From Paenibacillus methanolicus (lineage in GTDB: Bacteria; Bacillota; Bacilli; Paenibacillales; Paenibacillaceae), in NCBI RefSeq assembly GCF_008124765.1, contig NZ_VNHS01000007.1:62001-126000 (forward strand): a stretch of DNA of 64,000 bases. The letters are read 5' to 3'. Of this stretch, positions 39,511 to 49,179 are shown one piece after another. The notes beneath the pieces are model-generated. The model saw only the letters and a list, made by a program, of their open reading frames with translations. It made no database searches and was not told the DNA's origin. Every line of letters begins with the position of its first letter. Position 1 is the stretch's first letter. The position numbers were made by a program, and so were the translations under genes.

Positions 39511-42500
39511 CTACTTGTTCAAGATGGCCTGCGCCACAATCGACAGGTCAAGGATATCAATGACGGCATCCCGGTTCTGGTCGGCGCTTGCAAGCCAGCC
39601 ATGCGAAGAAGGTGTTTCGCCATAGTGGGAAGCGATAATGGCAAGGTCCCCGATCGTGAAGCGATTGTCCTCGTTGATATCGCCCGGCGTGGCGGTGTTC
39701 ACCGATCTACGGAACGTGTCCATGGCCGTTTGAAGCGTGCTCACGGCTTGATCGATTCGCGCTTGGGTCGCAGATGGATCGGCAGCAACGGCGCTTGCCG
39801 CATTGATCGCGGCCTGGAATGCTTCGCGAACTTCTTTCTTGTACTGGCCGGCTTTCGTGCCTTCCGGCGCGCCGTCGTGCAGGGTTTGCGCATCCGCGAT
39901 CAGGCGCTCCAGCGATTGCTTTTCTAACGAAACGATTCGAATATCATGTCGATCGCCCGTCACGGACCGTTCCTCGCCAGCGCCATTGGCAAGGATAACG
40001 CCGGTCACGCTTACACTGGCGACAGAGTTCGGGGAAGAGGCTGCCGCTCGGAAAGTCAGCCGGACAAGGCTGCCGCTCTCGTCTGGCTCGATGCCGTGCT
40101 CGGAATCGACGCCGGCGAGCAGAAGCCGAACGCTGCCCGGCGTGTCGCTTTGTCCGGCGATGATCACGTTCTCCTTCAACGACTCGGCCTTCACCAATTC
40201 AAGTAGAGAAGGATCGTATTGGATGGTCAGTTCTTGGGCGTACGCTTTGCTCTGGTCGCCTTCAACTTGATCCAGCCCATAGGTCAACTCGAAGGTTTGG
40301 CCGGCATTCGCTTGATCGGCGCCCTCAAGTTCGGCGGACGTATTCTCATCGACGATCATGATCCAGCTAATCTGCGGATCCGGGGAACCCGCTACCCTCC
40401 GGACGGTAACGTCGATTGGCCCGCCGGTCACATTGACATGCTCATAGCCGAGCGAATCGTAGGCATCGGTGAACACATAACCGCTCGTCTTCACTTCCCC
40501 GTTGATGAGGATGTTGGCTTTGCGGCTGCCCTTGGTCGAGGCGTACCACGGATCGTACAATCCGACATAAACGGTATAGCTGCCATCGGGAATATCGAAT
40601 TTGTACGTCAGGTCGTCCCCATTGTTCGCCTTCAGATAACGCAGCGCGGTGAACATATTGCCGCCATTGCTGCCCGAAGGACTCGTGCCGGTACCGACAT
40701 ATCCCCATGATTTGCCGTTCGCCGGATCGTAGGCTTGATCAATGACGGACTTGTTCACCAAGGAATGCTGCATGTACGAGCTCCATAAGGCGTAGTCGTC
40801 TGTCGCGGCGCCGCCGGCATGGACGAGATAAAGCACATTATCCGGCAAGACCGTTAGCGAGAAGCGGACTTCTTTATTACTCAAGTCCGTTAGGCGACCC
40901 GTGATAGTTGCGTATCCCGGACGTGAAAATTCCGCTTCATTCAGCGTCCACGCGACGGCGGTTTCCTTCGATTGGCCGCTCGTATCGATGACCTTTACCT
41001 TAGCGGGCAATTGCGGCAGATGACCAACGGTCGCTTTTTGCGGAATGGAAGTTTGGAGGGTCACTCTGCCCATGCGGTCCAAGTCCTCGAGTTTCCATTC
41101 GTCATACCACTTGAGCGCAATCTCATCCTGTTGACCGAATTCAATCGGCAGCCAAACATAGCGCGAATTCTTCAGGTCATTGGAATTCCAACGGTCTCCC
41201 ATGTAAATAAACTTGCCTTTGGCAGGATCAACCGGGATGACATTCGTGCTCTGGGAGTCAAAGGTCGTAGAGGCTTTCTCCCCGATGGATGGGTCGCGCA
41301 TCGTCTTCCATTCGCCGAAAATGGAGTCCGCCACCGTATATTGCGCCCGGTTCGGCGCCCATCCGGTTGCGCCGGACGTGATCAAATAGTATTTGCCGTC
41401 ATACTTGAACATGGCGGGAGCTTCCCGTTGCGCACCCGGAAAGACGCGGATGTAATCGACGCCGTACTCGGCCTTGTAGGTGGTATCGCGCGTCTCTAAG
41501 CCGTCCTTATGCCAGCCGACGACATCGGTGTAAGACTCGTTCAGCTTGGAGATATAGATTGTCATATTCTCTTCGCTGGAGTAGATGAGATAGGCGGTGC
41601 CGTCGTCATCCTTGAATAGGTTCATGTCCCGCGCCATGCCCGGCTGGTCCGGCTGACCGTCATAGCTCGCGCCCGGCGGCACGCGGTCCATCCGGTTGCT
41701 GACTCCGTAGACGAAGGGGCCGGTAGGCGAATCGCTGAGCGCATAGCCCGCCTCGGCTTTGGCATAGTTGGCATTCGACGTTGCGCTTGGCCCGTCCGTG
41801 TGCAGCCACATGACGTATTTATTCGTCTTATCATTGAAGATGACCTTTGGACGCTCCATAATGCGCTGCGTGCCGATGTCGTTGAAAATATCCGCTTGAT
41901 CCGTCCGCCCCGCATACAAGGAGGAGATGAGCGGATCCGTCTTGAACTGATCCATCGATTCGATGGCCGTCAGCGCGAGACCTTCGTCTTTCCAATTGTA
42001 TAGATCCTTGGAGGAGTAGACGCGGATTCCTCTGGCGGGGAGGTAGCCATTCGTTTTATCCTCCCCGTACCAATAATAGGTTTGCGAAGGCTCGTCGAAG
42101 AGGACGCCGCCGCCATGGGCCTGAATAGGCGCGCCGTTCGTGTCCGTCCATACCGTTCCAGGCGTGTAGGAATCATGCGTGACCAACGGCGCGAGCGCTG
42201 CTTCGGCTGCATCCAGCTCCAGCATGACGGATCGGATTTCATCTTGAACCGTTACGACATCGACGCCATCCTCGGTTACGCGGGTGACGAGCGCTTCGGC
42301 TTTGGCGATGACGCCTCTTAATAGGCTGACGCTGTATGTCGTGTAAATCGGATTGCTTGCCGCAAGCTCGGCTGCGTCGATGCGTTCCCGCAGATCCGAG
42401 ATCGGAATGGTCACGTGCTTACGGACGATGATATAGCTTACGAGCGGATCATTATGATTGGTAAGCGCAGCCGTCGCGGGTCCTTGGATGTCGAGGTTCA

Positions 42501-43059
42501 ATTCACCGTCGGATACTTCCTTGGCGGAGTAGGTGACTTCCTTCAAGGCGCCATAGCTGCCTATATCGTAATCGCCGCCGGAGACATTGCTGCCTTCGAC
42601 GAGAATATTGACGCTGCGGCCGCTCCAAGGATTTTGAAAGCCCAACGTAATATCATATCGGTCTGCCGGCAGCTCGAAACGATATTGGATCGCTTTGCTT
42701 CGAACCTGCGCGCCATTATAGTAACGGAGAGAACCGTTTTTGGAAGAGGCGTTCGTCACGTTCGTCCCCGTTGTGGCTGTCGCGTAGCCCCACTTTTTGC
42801 CGGTTACGAGATCCATCCCGTAAGCTTGTTCGGTTCGGCTGGCATACAGGCCTAGTTTATCGCCGATCTCCAATGTAAGCGGGGAAGGATCACCCGCATT
42901 CACAAAATAAACGATGTCGTCGTTATCCTTCATTTGCTGCTCGGTGTACGCCAAGTCGGCGGCGTCTTCGGCGTGGATGGCCGGAGTGAAGGCGGCGGAT
43001 GCGCTTGCGACCAGGGTTGAGGCTAGAAACACCGTGGTTACCTTTTTTCGTAGAAACAA
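39511..43059 (-). CDS. Secreted GH43 family enzyme with malectin-like, Ig-like, cohesin, FIVAR and dockerin modules
   Basis: 1182 residues. The start is TTG at 43059, 8 nt after GGGAGGG, giving a signal peptide (VFLASTLVASASAAF). Order: malectin-like module (about 45-215), a helical linker, GH43 propeller (about 290-655) opening with QAHGGGVLFDEP as in the exo-beta-1,3-galactanase subfamily, an Ig-like segment (about 670-740), a second malectin-like module (about 745-905), cohesin-like domain (about 910-1040), FIVAR-like helices, and a type I dockerin (DINEDNRFTIGDL, DQNRDAVIDILDL). Its C-terminal half repeats the architecture of the lyase at 15763. With GH95 and arabinofuranosidase-like GH43 enzymes nearby, arabinogalactan is a reasonable substrate guess. 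Confidence 0.87.
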   Translation of the reverse strand: MFLRKKVTTVFLASTLVASASAAFTPAIHAEDAADLAYTEQQMKDNDDIVYFVNAGDPSPLTLEIGDKLGLYASRTEQAYGMDLVTGKKWGYATATTGTNVTNASSKNGSLRYYNGAQVRSKAIQYRFELPADRYDITLGFQNPWSGRSVNILVEGSNVSGGDYDIGSYGALKEVTYSAKEVSDGELNLDIQGPATAALTNHNDPLVSYIIVRKHVTIPISDLRERIDAAELAASNPIYTTYSVSLLRGVIAKAEALVTRVTEDGVDVVTVQDEIRSVMLELDAAEAALAPLVTHDSYTPGTVWTDTNGAPIQAHGGGVLFDEPSQTYYWYGEDKTNGYLPARGIRVYSSKDLYNWKDEGLALTAIESMDQFKTDPLISSLYAGRTDQADIFNDIGTQRIMERPKVIFNDKTNKYVMWLHTDGPSATSNANYAKAEAGYALSDSPTGPFVYGVSNRMDRVPPGASYDGQPDQPGMARDMNLFKDDDGTAYLIYSSEENMTIYISKLNESYTDVVGWHKDGLETRDTTYKAEYGVDYIRVFPGAQREAPAMFKYDGKYYLITSGATGWAPNRAQYTVADSIFGEWKTMRDPSIGEKASTTFDSQSTNVIPVDPAKGKFIYMGDRWNSNDLKNSRYVWLPIEFGQQDEIALKWYDEWKLEDLDRMGRVTLQTSIPQKATVGHLPQLPAKVKVIDTSGQSKETAVAWTLNEAEFSRPGYATITGRLTDLSNKEVRFSLTVLPDNVLYLVHAGGAATDDYALWSSYMQHSLVNKSVIDQAYDPANGKSWGYVGTGTSPSGSNGGNMFTALRYLKANNGDDLTYKFDIPDGSYTVYVGLYDPWYASTKGSRKANILINGEVKTSGYVFTDAYDSLGYEHVNVTGGPIDVTVRRVAGSPDPQISWIMIVDENTSAELEGADQANAGQTFELTYGLDQVEGDQSKAYAQELTIQYDPSLLELVKAESLKENVIIAGQSDTPGSVRLLLAGVDSEHGIEPDESGSLVRLTFRAAASSPNSVASVSVTGVILANGAGEERSVTGDRHDIRIVSLEKQSLERLIADAQTLHDGAPEGTKAGQYKKEVREAFQAAINAASAVAADPSATQARIDQAVSTLQTAMDTFRRSVNTATPGDINEDNRFTIGDLAIIASHYGETPSSHGWLASADQNRDAVIDILDLSIVAQAILNK

Positions 43060-43318
43060 TCCGATTCCCTCCCTGATTGTTTGTGCACAAAAAAGATACG
43101 AAATGTATCTCGACGGGCCTAACGAAAAACGTTCGTGCAGGGAAGCTGCCCTCCCTTCAAATGTATTCGCTTACATGGGTATATCCTTTTCATTATAATC
43201 CTCGATATGCGAGCAAAACATTGAATTCGATGTGATTTTCGTGCACTTTTATGGTTGAATGAACATTGCGCTGGTATTCCAACGGGTTACAACGAAAAGA
43301 AGGAGCGTGTGGTTTGCT
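43060..43318 (-). promoter_or_regulatory. Upstream region of the large GH43 gene
   Basis: No gene is seen in this gap. On the minus strand a perfect TATAAT (43192-43197) lies about 135 nt before the start codon. No clear -35 partner was found at 17 nt, so activation by a regulator is likely. Confidence 0.45.
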
Positions 43319-43921
43319 ATGTTCATGGAATCAAACAAAGAGAGAGCGCTTTCGTTCGATATTCGAAGGACGATCATCTTGGGAGCCTTTATCAAAGAAT
43401 GGTCAATGCCCCAATACCGGGTCATCCTGAACCATCCCGAAAAAGCGGTTCACGTAGAAATCTATTATTTTCCGGCAGCAGGCGAGAACGACGTAGCGAG
43501 ATTTTCGACTGTCGGGTTATCCAATACGCTCCGCTCCAATGGACAACCGATCGGTACGGAATGGGTGATGGCTTTGCCATATGATTTAGGCGGCGAGTCC
43601 GTCGATCGAATATTCTCGTATGTATGCGATCTAATCGCGCATCATATTGTAACATCTCGTGATTCCCGGATACCCATAGTCATGGAGGAAAGTAAGCTTG
43701 CTCCAGCAAACTGGTCGACGAAAGCCTTTTTCCTGGACGAGCTGAGGGGAGAAAGCGAAGATCTGGAGGAGATTCAGATCGGAAACGAGGTTATCCGGGT
43801 TGTATGGGCGTTACCTATCACTGCGCAAGAAGCCACCCTGATTTTGCGGGAAGGCGTGGATGCCTTCGACTCCTACATGGCAGGCACTGAACATTCCATT
43901 ATCGATCCTCGTCGGCCGTAG
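43319..43921 (+). CDS. SUFU (suppressor of fused)-domain protein
   Basis: 200 residues from the ATG at 43319. The core resembles bacterial SUFU-domain proteins: VHVEIYYFPA, RFSTVGLSN, VMALPYDLGG, and a C-terminal segment with WALPITAQEA. The family's role in bacteria is mostly unknown; several are immunity-like proteins in toxin loci, but no toxin is adjacent. The start is uncertain: AAGGAG lies 13 nt before this ATG, and the frame is open further upstream (GTG 43307, ATG 43259). Confidence 0.65.
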   Translation: MFMESNKERALSFDIRRTIILGAFIKEWSMPQYRVILNHPEKAVHVEIYYFPAAGENDVARFSTVGLSNTLRSNGQPIGTEWVMALPYDLGGESVDRIFSYVCDLIAHHIVTSRDSRIPIVMEESKLAPANWSTKAFFLDELRGESEDLEEIQIGNEVIRVVWALPITAQEATLILREGVDAFDSYMAGTEHSIIDPRRP

Positions 43922-44080
43922 GCAACTCAGCAATAACTACCAACGGATTCAAGAAATATTGATAAGTTTCTTGTTTGTCTGGTTGAAGTAACGGCAGTTC
44001 GCTTGAATGGGAATATTTCCTTCGAATGGATTGGATGTGTAAAATAAATGTATCCGTGCACGCTTTGAGGAGGATGAGGA

Positions 44081-45589
44081 ATGCAATTACGGGATTTAGC
44101 AGCACTTATTCCGAACGCGATTGTCCGTGGAAACGCAGATATCGAAATAACGGGAATCTCTAATCATTCACGACGTCTTTCACCGGGTGAACTGTTCGTA
44201 TGCATTTCAGGCATTCCCGGCTATCAGGAAGATCGGCACCCCTATGCCGGCGATGCTGTTCATGCGGGGGCGGTAGCCATTGTCGCCGAGCATGACATTG
44301 AGGTCGATGTTCCCGTGGTTCTCGTGAAGGATTCGCGGCACGCGCTTGCGGTGCTTTCAGCGCATTTCTATGGTTATCCTAGCCGCGAGCTCACACTGAT
44401 CGGGGTCACCGGAACGAACGGCAAAACAACTACCGCCCACATGATAGATGCGATTCTTCGGTATGCTGGCAGCAAAACTGGGTTGATGGGGAACATCGGC
44501 ACGAAGATCGGAGATACGCTTTTCGAGACAGACATCAATACGCAAGAGCCGCCAGTACTGCAAGCGAATCTTCGGAGAATGGTCGATGAGGGCTGTTCAA
44601 TTGCCGTAATGGAAGTGACGTCGCAGGGGCTCGATGCCGGGCGGGTATTAGGTTGTGAGTTCCGGTCGGCCGTGTTTACTAACATTACGCAGGATCATCT
44701 GGATTATCACGGTACGATGGAACGTTATATCGCCGCGAAAGGCCTTTTCTTCTCAAGGCTCGGCAACGGTTTCTCCGACGATCCGGCGAAACGCAAGTTT
44801 GCGGTGCTGAACGAGGATGATGACGCTTCTTCCGTTCTTCGCAAGCTTACGGCGGCGAATGTGCTCACATACGGCATTCGCGAAGAGGCGGATGTACGGG
44901 CAGAAGCCATCCAATTGACCCCATTAGGTACGTCATTCCGGGTCGTCACGTATAAGGGAACCGCTGAGATGCAAGTCGGTATGGTCGGTATGTTCAACGT
45001 TTATAATGCATTGGCGGCAATTACTGCTGCTCTCGTCGAGGGTTTGACACTCGAGACTATACGCGGGGGGCTAGCATCGTTTCCAGGCGTTCCGGGTCGG
45101 ATGGAGGTTGTTAACGAAGGGCAACCATTCCTCGTACTGGTCGATTATGCCCATACTCCGGATGGACTGGACAATCTGCTACGTGCAGTCCAAGGGGTTG
45201 CCAGACAACGTGTTATCACGGTATTTGGCTGCGGTGGCGACCGCGACCGGACGAAGCGCCCTATTATGGGACGCATTGCGGCTGAGTACAGCGACTATGT
45301 GGTCGTTACATCCGACAATCCGCGTTCGGAGAATCCAGAACAGATTCTGACGGACATCGAGGCAGGTCTACGAGAGAAGCATGATTCGGGAGACAGCTAT
45401 GAATTAACGGCGGATCGTGCCGAGGCTATTACGAGGGCGATTGCAATGGCGAATCCAGGTGATGTCGTCGTCATTGCGGGTAAAGGGCATGAAACTTACC
45501 AAATCACGTCGGTTGGAACGATTAAGTTTGATGACCGCGAGGTTGCCAGGGATAAGATTCGAGAGCGGAGGGGCGGAACTCCCAGCTAA
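44081..45589 (+). CDS. MurE-like Mur ligase paralogue (UDP-MurNAc-tripeptide synthetase family)
   Basis: 502 residues with the three Mur ligase domains: N-terminal, ATPase with GVTGTNGKTTTAHM (P-loop, about residue 110), carbamylated-Lys region AAKGLFFSRL, and C-terminal domain with DNPR, the motif linked to meso-diaminopimelate addition. It is unlike housekeeping MurE at two substrate-contact motifs: NTTPE reads NTQEPP and SSHGL reads TSQGL. It stands alone, outside any mur cluster, at the edge of the repeat-rich region. It could be an auxiliary wall ligase or act on a related substrate (inference). GAGGATGAGG precedes the ATG. Confidence 0.85.
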   Translation: MQLRDLAALIPNAIVRGNADIEITGISNHSRRLSPGELFVCISGIPGYQEDRHPYAGDAVHAGAVAIVAEHDIEVDVPVVLVKDSRHALAVLSAHFYGYPSRELTLIGVTGTNGKTTTAHMIDAILRYAGSKTGLMGNIGTKIGDTLFETDINTQEPPVLQANLRRMVDEGCSIAVMEVTSQGLDAGRVLGCEFRSAVFTNITQDHLDYHGTMERYIAAKGLFFSRLGNGFSDDPAKRKFAVLNEDDDASSVLRKLTAANVLTYGIREEADVRAEAIQLTPLGTSFRVVTYKGTAEMQVGMVGMFNVYNALAAITAALVEGLTLETIRGGLASFPGVPGRMEVVNEGQPFLVLVDYAHTPDGLDNLLRAVQGVARQRVITVFGCGGDRDRTKRPIMGRIAAEYSDYVVVTSDNPRSENPEQILTDIEAGLREKHDSGDSYELTADRAEAITRAIAMANPGDVVVIAGKGHETYQITSVGTIKFDDREVARDKIRERRGGTPS

Positions 45590-45647
45590 TGGGGTAGAAC
45601 TGCCTAAACCAGATAGTGTGGACTACAAGATTAAGTAATCGGAAAAA

Positions 45648-45717
45648 TATAGCTGAATCTAGACATGACGGCAGCTGGCCATTGATCGGCTGCCGTTTTC
45701 ATTGAAATATCGGGCAA
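45648..45717 (+). repeat. Cassette-type intergenic element, copy a (doubles as terminator)
   Basis: TATAGCTGAAT, then hairpin ACGGCAGC/GCTGCCGT (45668-45696) with TTTTC, then ATTGAAATATCGGGCA. Same order of parts as the copies at 46441, 47272, 47931 and 54071. Confidence 0.7.
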
Positions 45718-45818
45718 TTTAGATTAGCAATCTGTAAGAAACAATTCGAACTGAAATGCCCTAAAATGCAGCATACAGATACTCGATACCAGCTTTAATA
45801 GAAAGGATGAACAGCAAA

Positions 45819-46421
45819 ATGGGAGAACTTGTCGTGCATATGTTCATGACCTTGGATGGCGTTATACAATCCCCCGGGTCGCCTGATGAAGACCGTGACG
45901 GTGGTTTCGGCTATGGCGGTTGGCAGGAGCCGTTTACAGATCCCGAGTCTGGACAATTGATCGCGGCTGATTATGCCAGCCTCGACGCTCTGTTGATCGG
46001 TCGTAAGACGTACGAGAACTTTGCGTCGTACTGGCCGCAGGCGCCAGATACAAACCCGTTCGCCAAGTTGATGAACGAGAAACCCAAATATGTTGCATCC
46101 CGGACATTGACTAAAGTGGATTGGAACCATACAAAGCTGCTCGACGCCGATGTGACCATAAGTGTGCCTTTGTTGAAGGAGCGGTACGGGGAGGTGCACG
46201 TCGCCGGCAGCAGTGACCTGGTCCAGACCTTGTTACGTCATGAGCTAATTGACCGAATGAACATCTGGCAGTTTCCTGTATTGCTCGGAAAGGGAAAACG
46301 ATTTTTCGGTGATGGTACGCTACCGACGGTCCTGCAATTGATGGAATCCAGAACGTTCTCCAAAGGGGCGGTTCTATTGCGTTACCAGCTTGTAGGAAAA
46401 CCGTCATTCGGCAGTATGTGA
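45819..46421 (+). CDS. Dihydrofolate reductase-like (RibD C-terminal domain) protein
   Basis: 200 residues of the RibD_C/DHFR-like family: MFMTLDGVIQSPGSPDEDRDGGF, LLIGRKTYENFASYWP, VHVAGSSDLVQTLLRH, and the C-terminal LLGKGKRFFGDG. Such stand-alone proteins bind NADPH; their substrates are mostly unknown, and they should not be called FolA. ATG at 45819 is chosen to match family N-termini; ATG at 45807 is in frame, but AAAGG is too close to it. It is a single gene between two intergenic elements. Confidence 0.85.
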   Translation: MGELVVHMFMTLDGVIQSPGSPDEDRDGGFGYGGWQEPFTDPESGQLIAADYASLDALLIGRKTYENFASYWPQAPDTNPFAKLMNEKPKYVASRTLTKVDWNHTKLLDADVTISVPLLKERYGEVHVAGSSDLVQTLLRHELIDRMNIWQFPVLLGKGKRFFGDGTLPTVLQLMESRTFSKGAVLLRYQLVGKPSFGSM

Positions 46422-46440
46422 ACGAAGCTTCAGTTATTGA

Positions 46441-46507
46441 TTAAGCTAACGGAAGAACGTTAGTTCAACCGTTACACAGCGGCAGCTGGCCAAACGATCG
46501 GCTGCCA
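46441..46507 (+). repeat. Cassette-type intergenic element, copy b
   Basis: TTAAGCTAACGGAAGAACG then TTAGTTCAACC (inverted CTAAC/GTTAG), followed by hairpin GGCAGC/GCTGCC. The 3' tail is not recognisable. Confidence 0.7.
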
Positions 46508-46586
46508 TGCGACCCGCCCCGCACGTCAATGGTCATTTTGCCATAATGTGAATATAGTGTGTTAACCAGTTAAAGGGGGATTTGCC

Positions 46587-47036
46587 ATGGGTGCGAGGGT
46601 TAAGTATACGTCGTCTGACGTTGATTTGTTGGCGCGGCTTATGAGGGGCGAGGCACAGGCGGAAGGCGAAAAGGGAATGTTAACGGTTGGCGCTGTCGTG
46701 ATTAATCGGGCCGTAGTCAGGTGTTCGGACTTCAAGAACGTCAACAATATTAATGATGTTATTTATCATTATATGAATGGCGATGCCATGTTCGACGCCA
46801 TAGTAGAACCCGATTTTTATCTGAAGTCACGGGAACGAGAGCGGCGGCTAGCTGAGCAGACCATAAAAGGCTGGCGAGAATGGCCTTCAAAATACTCGCT
46901 GTGGTATTTCAACCCGTGGGGGCCAACATCTCAAGCTTGCCCCGAAGTGTGGTACGGTCAACCGCTCGCGGGTACTTGGAAAAATCATTGTTTTTACCAA
47001 CCAACAAGCACGGAATGCGCGGAAATTTACCGATAA
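46587..47036 (+). CDS. Cell wall hydrolase, SleB/CwlJ (Hydrolase_2) type
   Basis: 149 residues, one domain: DVDLLARLMRGEAQAEGEKG (catalytic-type Glu about residue 22), VGAVVINR, and FNPWGPTSQACPEVW with the conserved aromatic end. This family breaks peptidoglycan of the spore cortex during germination. There is no signal peptide or LysM domain, as in CwlJ. AAAGGGGG lies before the ATG, giving a well-defined start. Single gene between intergenic elements. Confidence 0.87.
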   Translation: MGARVKYTSSDVDLLARLMRGEAQAEGEKGMLTVGAVVINRAVVRCSDFKNVNNINDVIYHYMNGDAMFDAIVEPDFYLKSRERERRLAEQTIKGWREWPSKYSLWYFNPWGPTSQACPEVWYGQPLAGTWKNHCFYQPTSTECAEIYR

Positions 47037-47271
47037 AAAACTTTATAAGGGCGAATGCCAAAGGCATTCAATGCCAAATAAAAAACACTTCGGTATGCCA
47101 TCGACTACGAAAAGTTGCCTTAAAAGAAGCACAGCCTCTTCTTGATAAGCGTCCTCACCTGACTGTGAAAAAATAGGTGATCACTTAAAAGTAGTTGCAA
47201 ATCCAAACTTTAAATAATCAAGGGTGGCTTTTATCAAATTTCACGTAGTATCGGAAGAAGCTTAAGCTATC
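47037..47271. other. Gap without a gene, with a short palindrome
   Basis: No supported gene. A perfect GAATGCC/GGCATTC palindrome (47053-47069) and an AT-rich tail are the only structure. The next gene starts only after element c, at 47406. Confidence 0.5.
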
Positions 47272-47348
47272 TGGGAACGATAGCTGAATGAACACCGCGG
47301 CAGCCGGCCATTTGATCGGCTGTCGTTTTCATTGAATTAACGGGCAGG
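47272..47348 (+). repeat. Cassette-type intergenic element, copy c
   Basis: Most complete copy: TTAAGCTATCTGGGAACG then ATAGCTGAAT, hairpin CGGCAGCC/GGCTGTCG (47298-47325) with TTTTC, and tail ATTGAATTAACGGGCAGG. Confidence 0.72.
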
Positions 47349-47405
47349 GTAACGCGGAAATACCTCGAATGATATTCATATCCTGGTAATAACTAGAGGT
47401 GCATA

Positions 47406-47924
47406 ATGGGAACGGATATTCATTGTTTTGCAGAAGAGAAAGTGTATGAAAATGAAGGTGTAAACCGAATTGGCAAGTGGGTATCCTGTGATAAGTGGAC
47501 AAGCAGTTGGGCAGGTGTCGTTCCTGATATTGACGAGCCCCCGATTTGGGAGGTCCTAAGAAAGGATATGGTCTTCACTGATAGAAATTATGAGCTCTTT
47601 GCAATCTTGGCAAATCAACGTAACTCCGAGAACATGCCTTATATCTGTGATCCACGCGGGTTGCCCGAAGACGTTAGCCCGAAGATTCCGCCCCAAATCA
47701 TACTTATAGAAGGTCATAGTACGACGTGGTTTACTGCAAAAGAACTGATAGAATATAACTGGGACCAAGTGTTTGAATATGAAGATGAGACTATGGACGG
47801 CGAAAAAATAATGGAATCGGTTAATTATCGGGAATGTGGATGTAGATTTTTGGATGCCGTAAATCGTCTTGTTGGAAGTAAGGACCCTTCGGATATTAGA
47901 CTAATCATTACGTTCGATAATTAG
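47406..47924 (+). CDS. Conserved phage-type hypothetical protein (MGTDIH family)
   Basis: 172 residues. It opens MGTDIHCFAEEK and contains RNYELFAILANQRN, PRGLPEDVSP and TWFTAKELIEY, the order seen in small proteins of unknown function encoded by phages and genomic islands. No enzyme motif is recognised. GAGGTG lies 5 nt before the ATG. Its base composition is lower in GC than the flanking core genes. Confidence 0.7.
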   Translation: MGTDIHCFAEEKVYENEGVNRIGKWVSCDKWTSSWAGVVPDIDEPPIWEVLRKDMVFTDRNYELFAILANQRNSENMPYICDPRGLPEDVSPKIPPQIILIEGHSTTWFTAKELIEYNWDQVFEYEDETMDGEKIMESVNYRECGCRFLDAVNRLVGSKDPSDIRLIITFDN

Positions 47925-47930
47925 TTGATT

Positions 47931-48018
47931 ATGCTCTAACAGGAGACTTTAGTTGAACGATCCAGGAGCAGTTGCCGCCGCGGCAGCTGCTTCTTTTATC
48001 ATTAAGCTATTGGGCAGC
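47931..48018 (+). repeat. Cassette-type intergenic element, copy d
   Basis: CTCTAACAGGAGACTTTAG then TTGAACG, hairpin AGCAGTTGCCG/CGGCAGCTGCT with TTCTTTT, and tail ATTAAGCTATTGGGCAG. Confidence 0.7.
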
Positions 48019-48136
48019 ATTCCTATATTGAAGAAATACGAGGTTTGAGAAAACAAAAAGACTCCTTGGTATGATATTAATGGGTCCACGATGCTGGCCA
48101 GCTAACGGATCCAAAAACAAACCAAGGAGACTACAA

Positions 48137-49167
48137 GATGCATTCTACTCAAAATGATCGAATTAATCAAATCACTTCTACCATCGCTCCACGTGAAGAA
48201 AAGCAAAGAATTAGATGACAATTCGCCAACCAAGAACGACATCAAAGATGCTAAAGTCATCGCGCAGCTCGTCAAAGACGGAAGATACGCCGTACCTAAC
48301 CTTCCCCAAGGCATCTATGCCGAACTCAGGGAAGCGATGAAAATTCGCGATCATCTGTCGACTGACTTGCGCGTGGTGCAAGGCCGCGTCCATAACAGGT
48401 TGGATCGGTATTTTCCAGAGTTCCTCATGGTATTTAAGGATTGGGAGTGCAAGTCCGCACGCCAAATGCTCAGTCTTTGTTTGTTGCCGCATGAGCTGGT
48501 TTCAGAGTCAGAGGAGGCCTTGCTGAGTCATCTCAGGAAGGTTGCCAAGCGAGGTCTGGGTATCGAGCGTATGAGAAGTCTGAAAGCAGCGGCAAGCTGT
48601 TCGGTTGGTATACGAGAAGGTACAGCACTAGCAAAACTCGAGCTGAGACTGTTGTTAACACAGTACGAGCTGCTTGAAAGTAAGTTTGAAGAGCTTAAGG
48701 CAAGGCTGGATGAGCTCTTAGAACAAATTCCACATGTGAAGCAGTTAATGGCCATAAAAGGCATTGGTCGGGATAGCATAGCCGGTTTCCTCGCTGAAAT
48801 TGGCGACATTGAGCGTTACCGGCATCCAAAACAGATCATTAAGCTCGCCGGCTTGAACCTCAAAGAAAACACGTCCGGGAAACACAAAGGACAAACGAAG
48901 ATCACAAAGAGAGGTCGTAAGCGGTTACGGGCGCTGCTATTTCGCGTCATGATGCCGCTGGTGGCCAAGAACCGAGCGTTTAAGGCCTTGCATCAGTACT
49001 ACACCAAACGGCCAGACAATCCGTTGAAAAAGATGCAGTCGTTCATTACGCTTTATGGCAAGCTGATTCGAATTCTCTTTGGTGTCTTGAAAAAAGGTCA
49101 TCGGTTCAGTGAAGTAAAGATGTTGCAGGATATCCCTCGGTTCACGAAAGTTTCGTTAGCAGCTTAA
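48137..49167 (+). pseudogene. IS110-family transposase, internally deleted and frameshifted
   Basis: The true start is at 48137 (MHSTQNDRINQITST), typical of the family. After about 15 codons the sequence jumps to a different frame at LHVKKSKELDDNSPTKND, which in intact relatives lies about 100 residues into the protein. Most of the N-terminal RuvC-like DEDD domain, with its first catalytic carboxylates, is therefore missing. The rest (to 49167) is intact: helical linker, then the Transposase_20 domain (IPHVKQLMAIKGIGRDS, IIKLAGLNLKENTSGKHKGQ) with the conserved Ser region. An ATG at 48154 could still express the C-terminal part, but it would not be a transposase. Confidence 0.85.
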
Positions 49168-49179
49168 ATTCAGGCTTTT

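Noticed and set aside
47041..47176. Possible coding tail after the cell wall hydrolase
   Set aside because: The frame lacks a ribosome site and similarity to anything recognised, and it overlaps the hydrolase gene in another frame.
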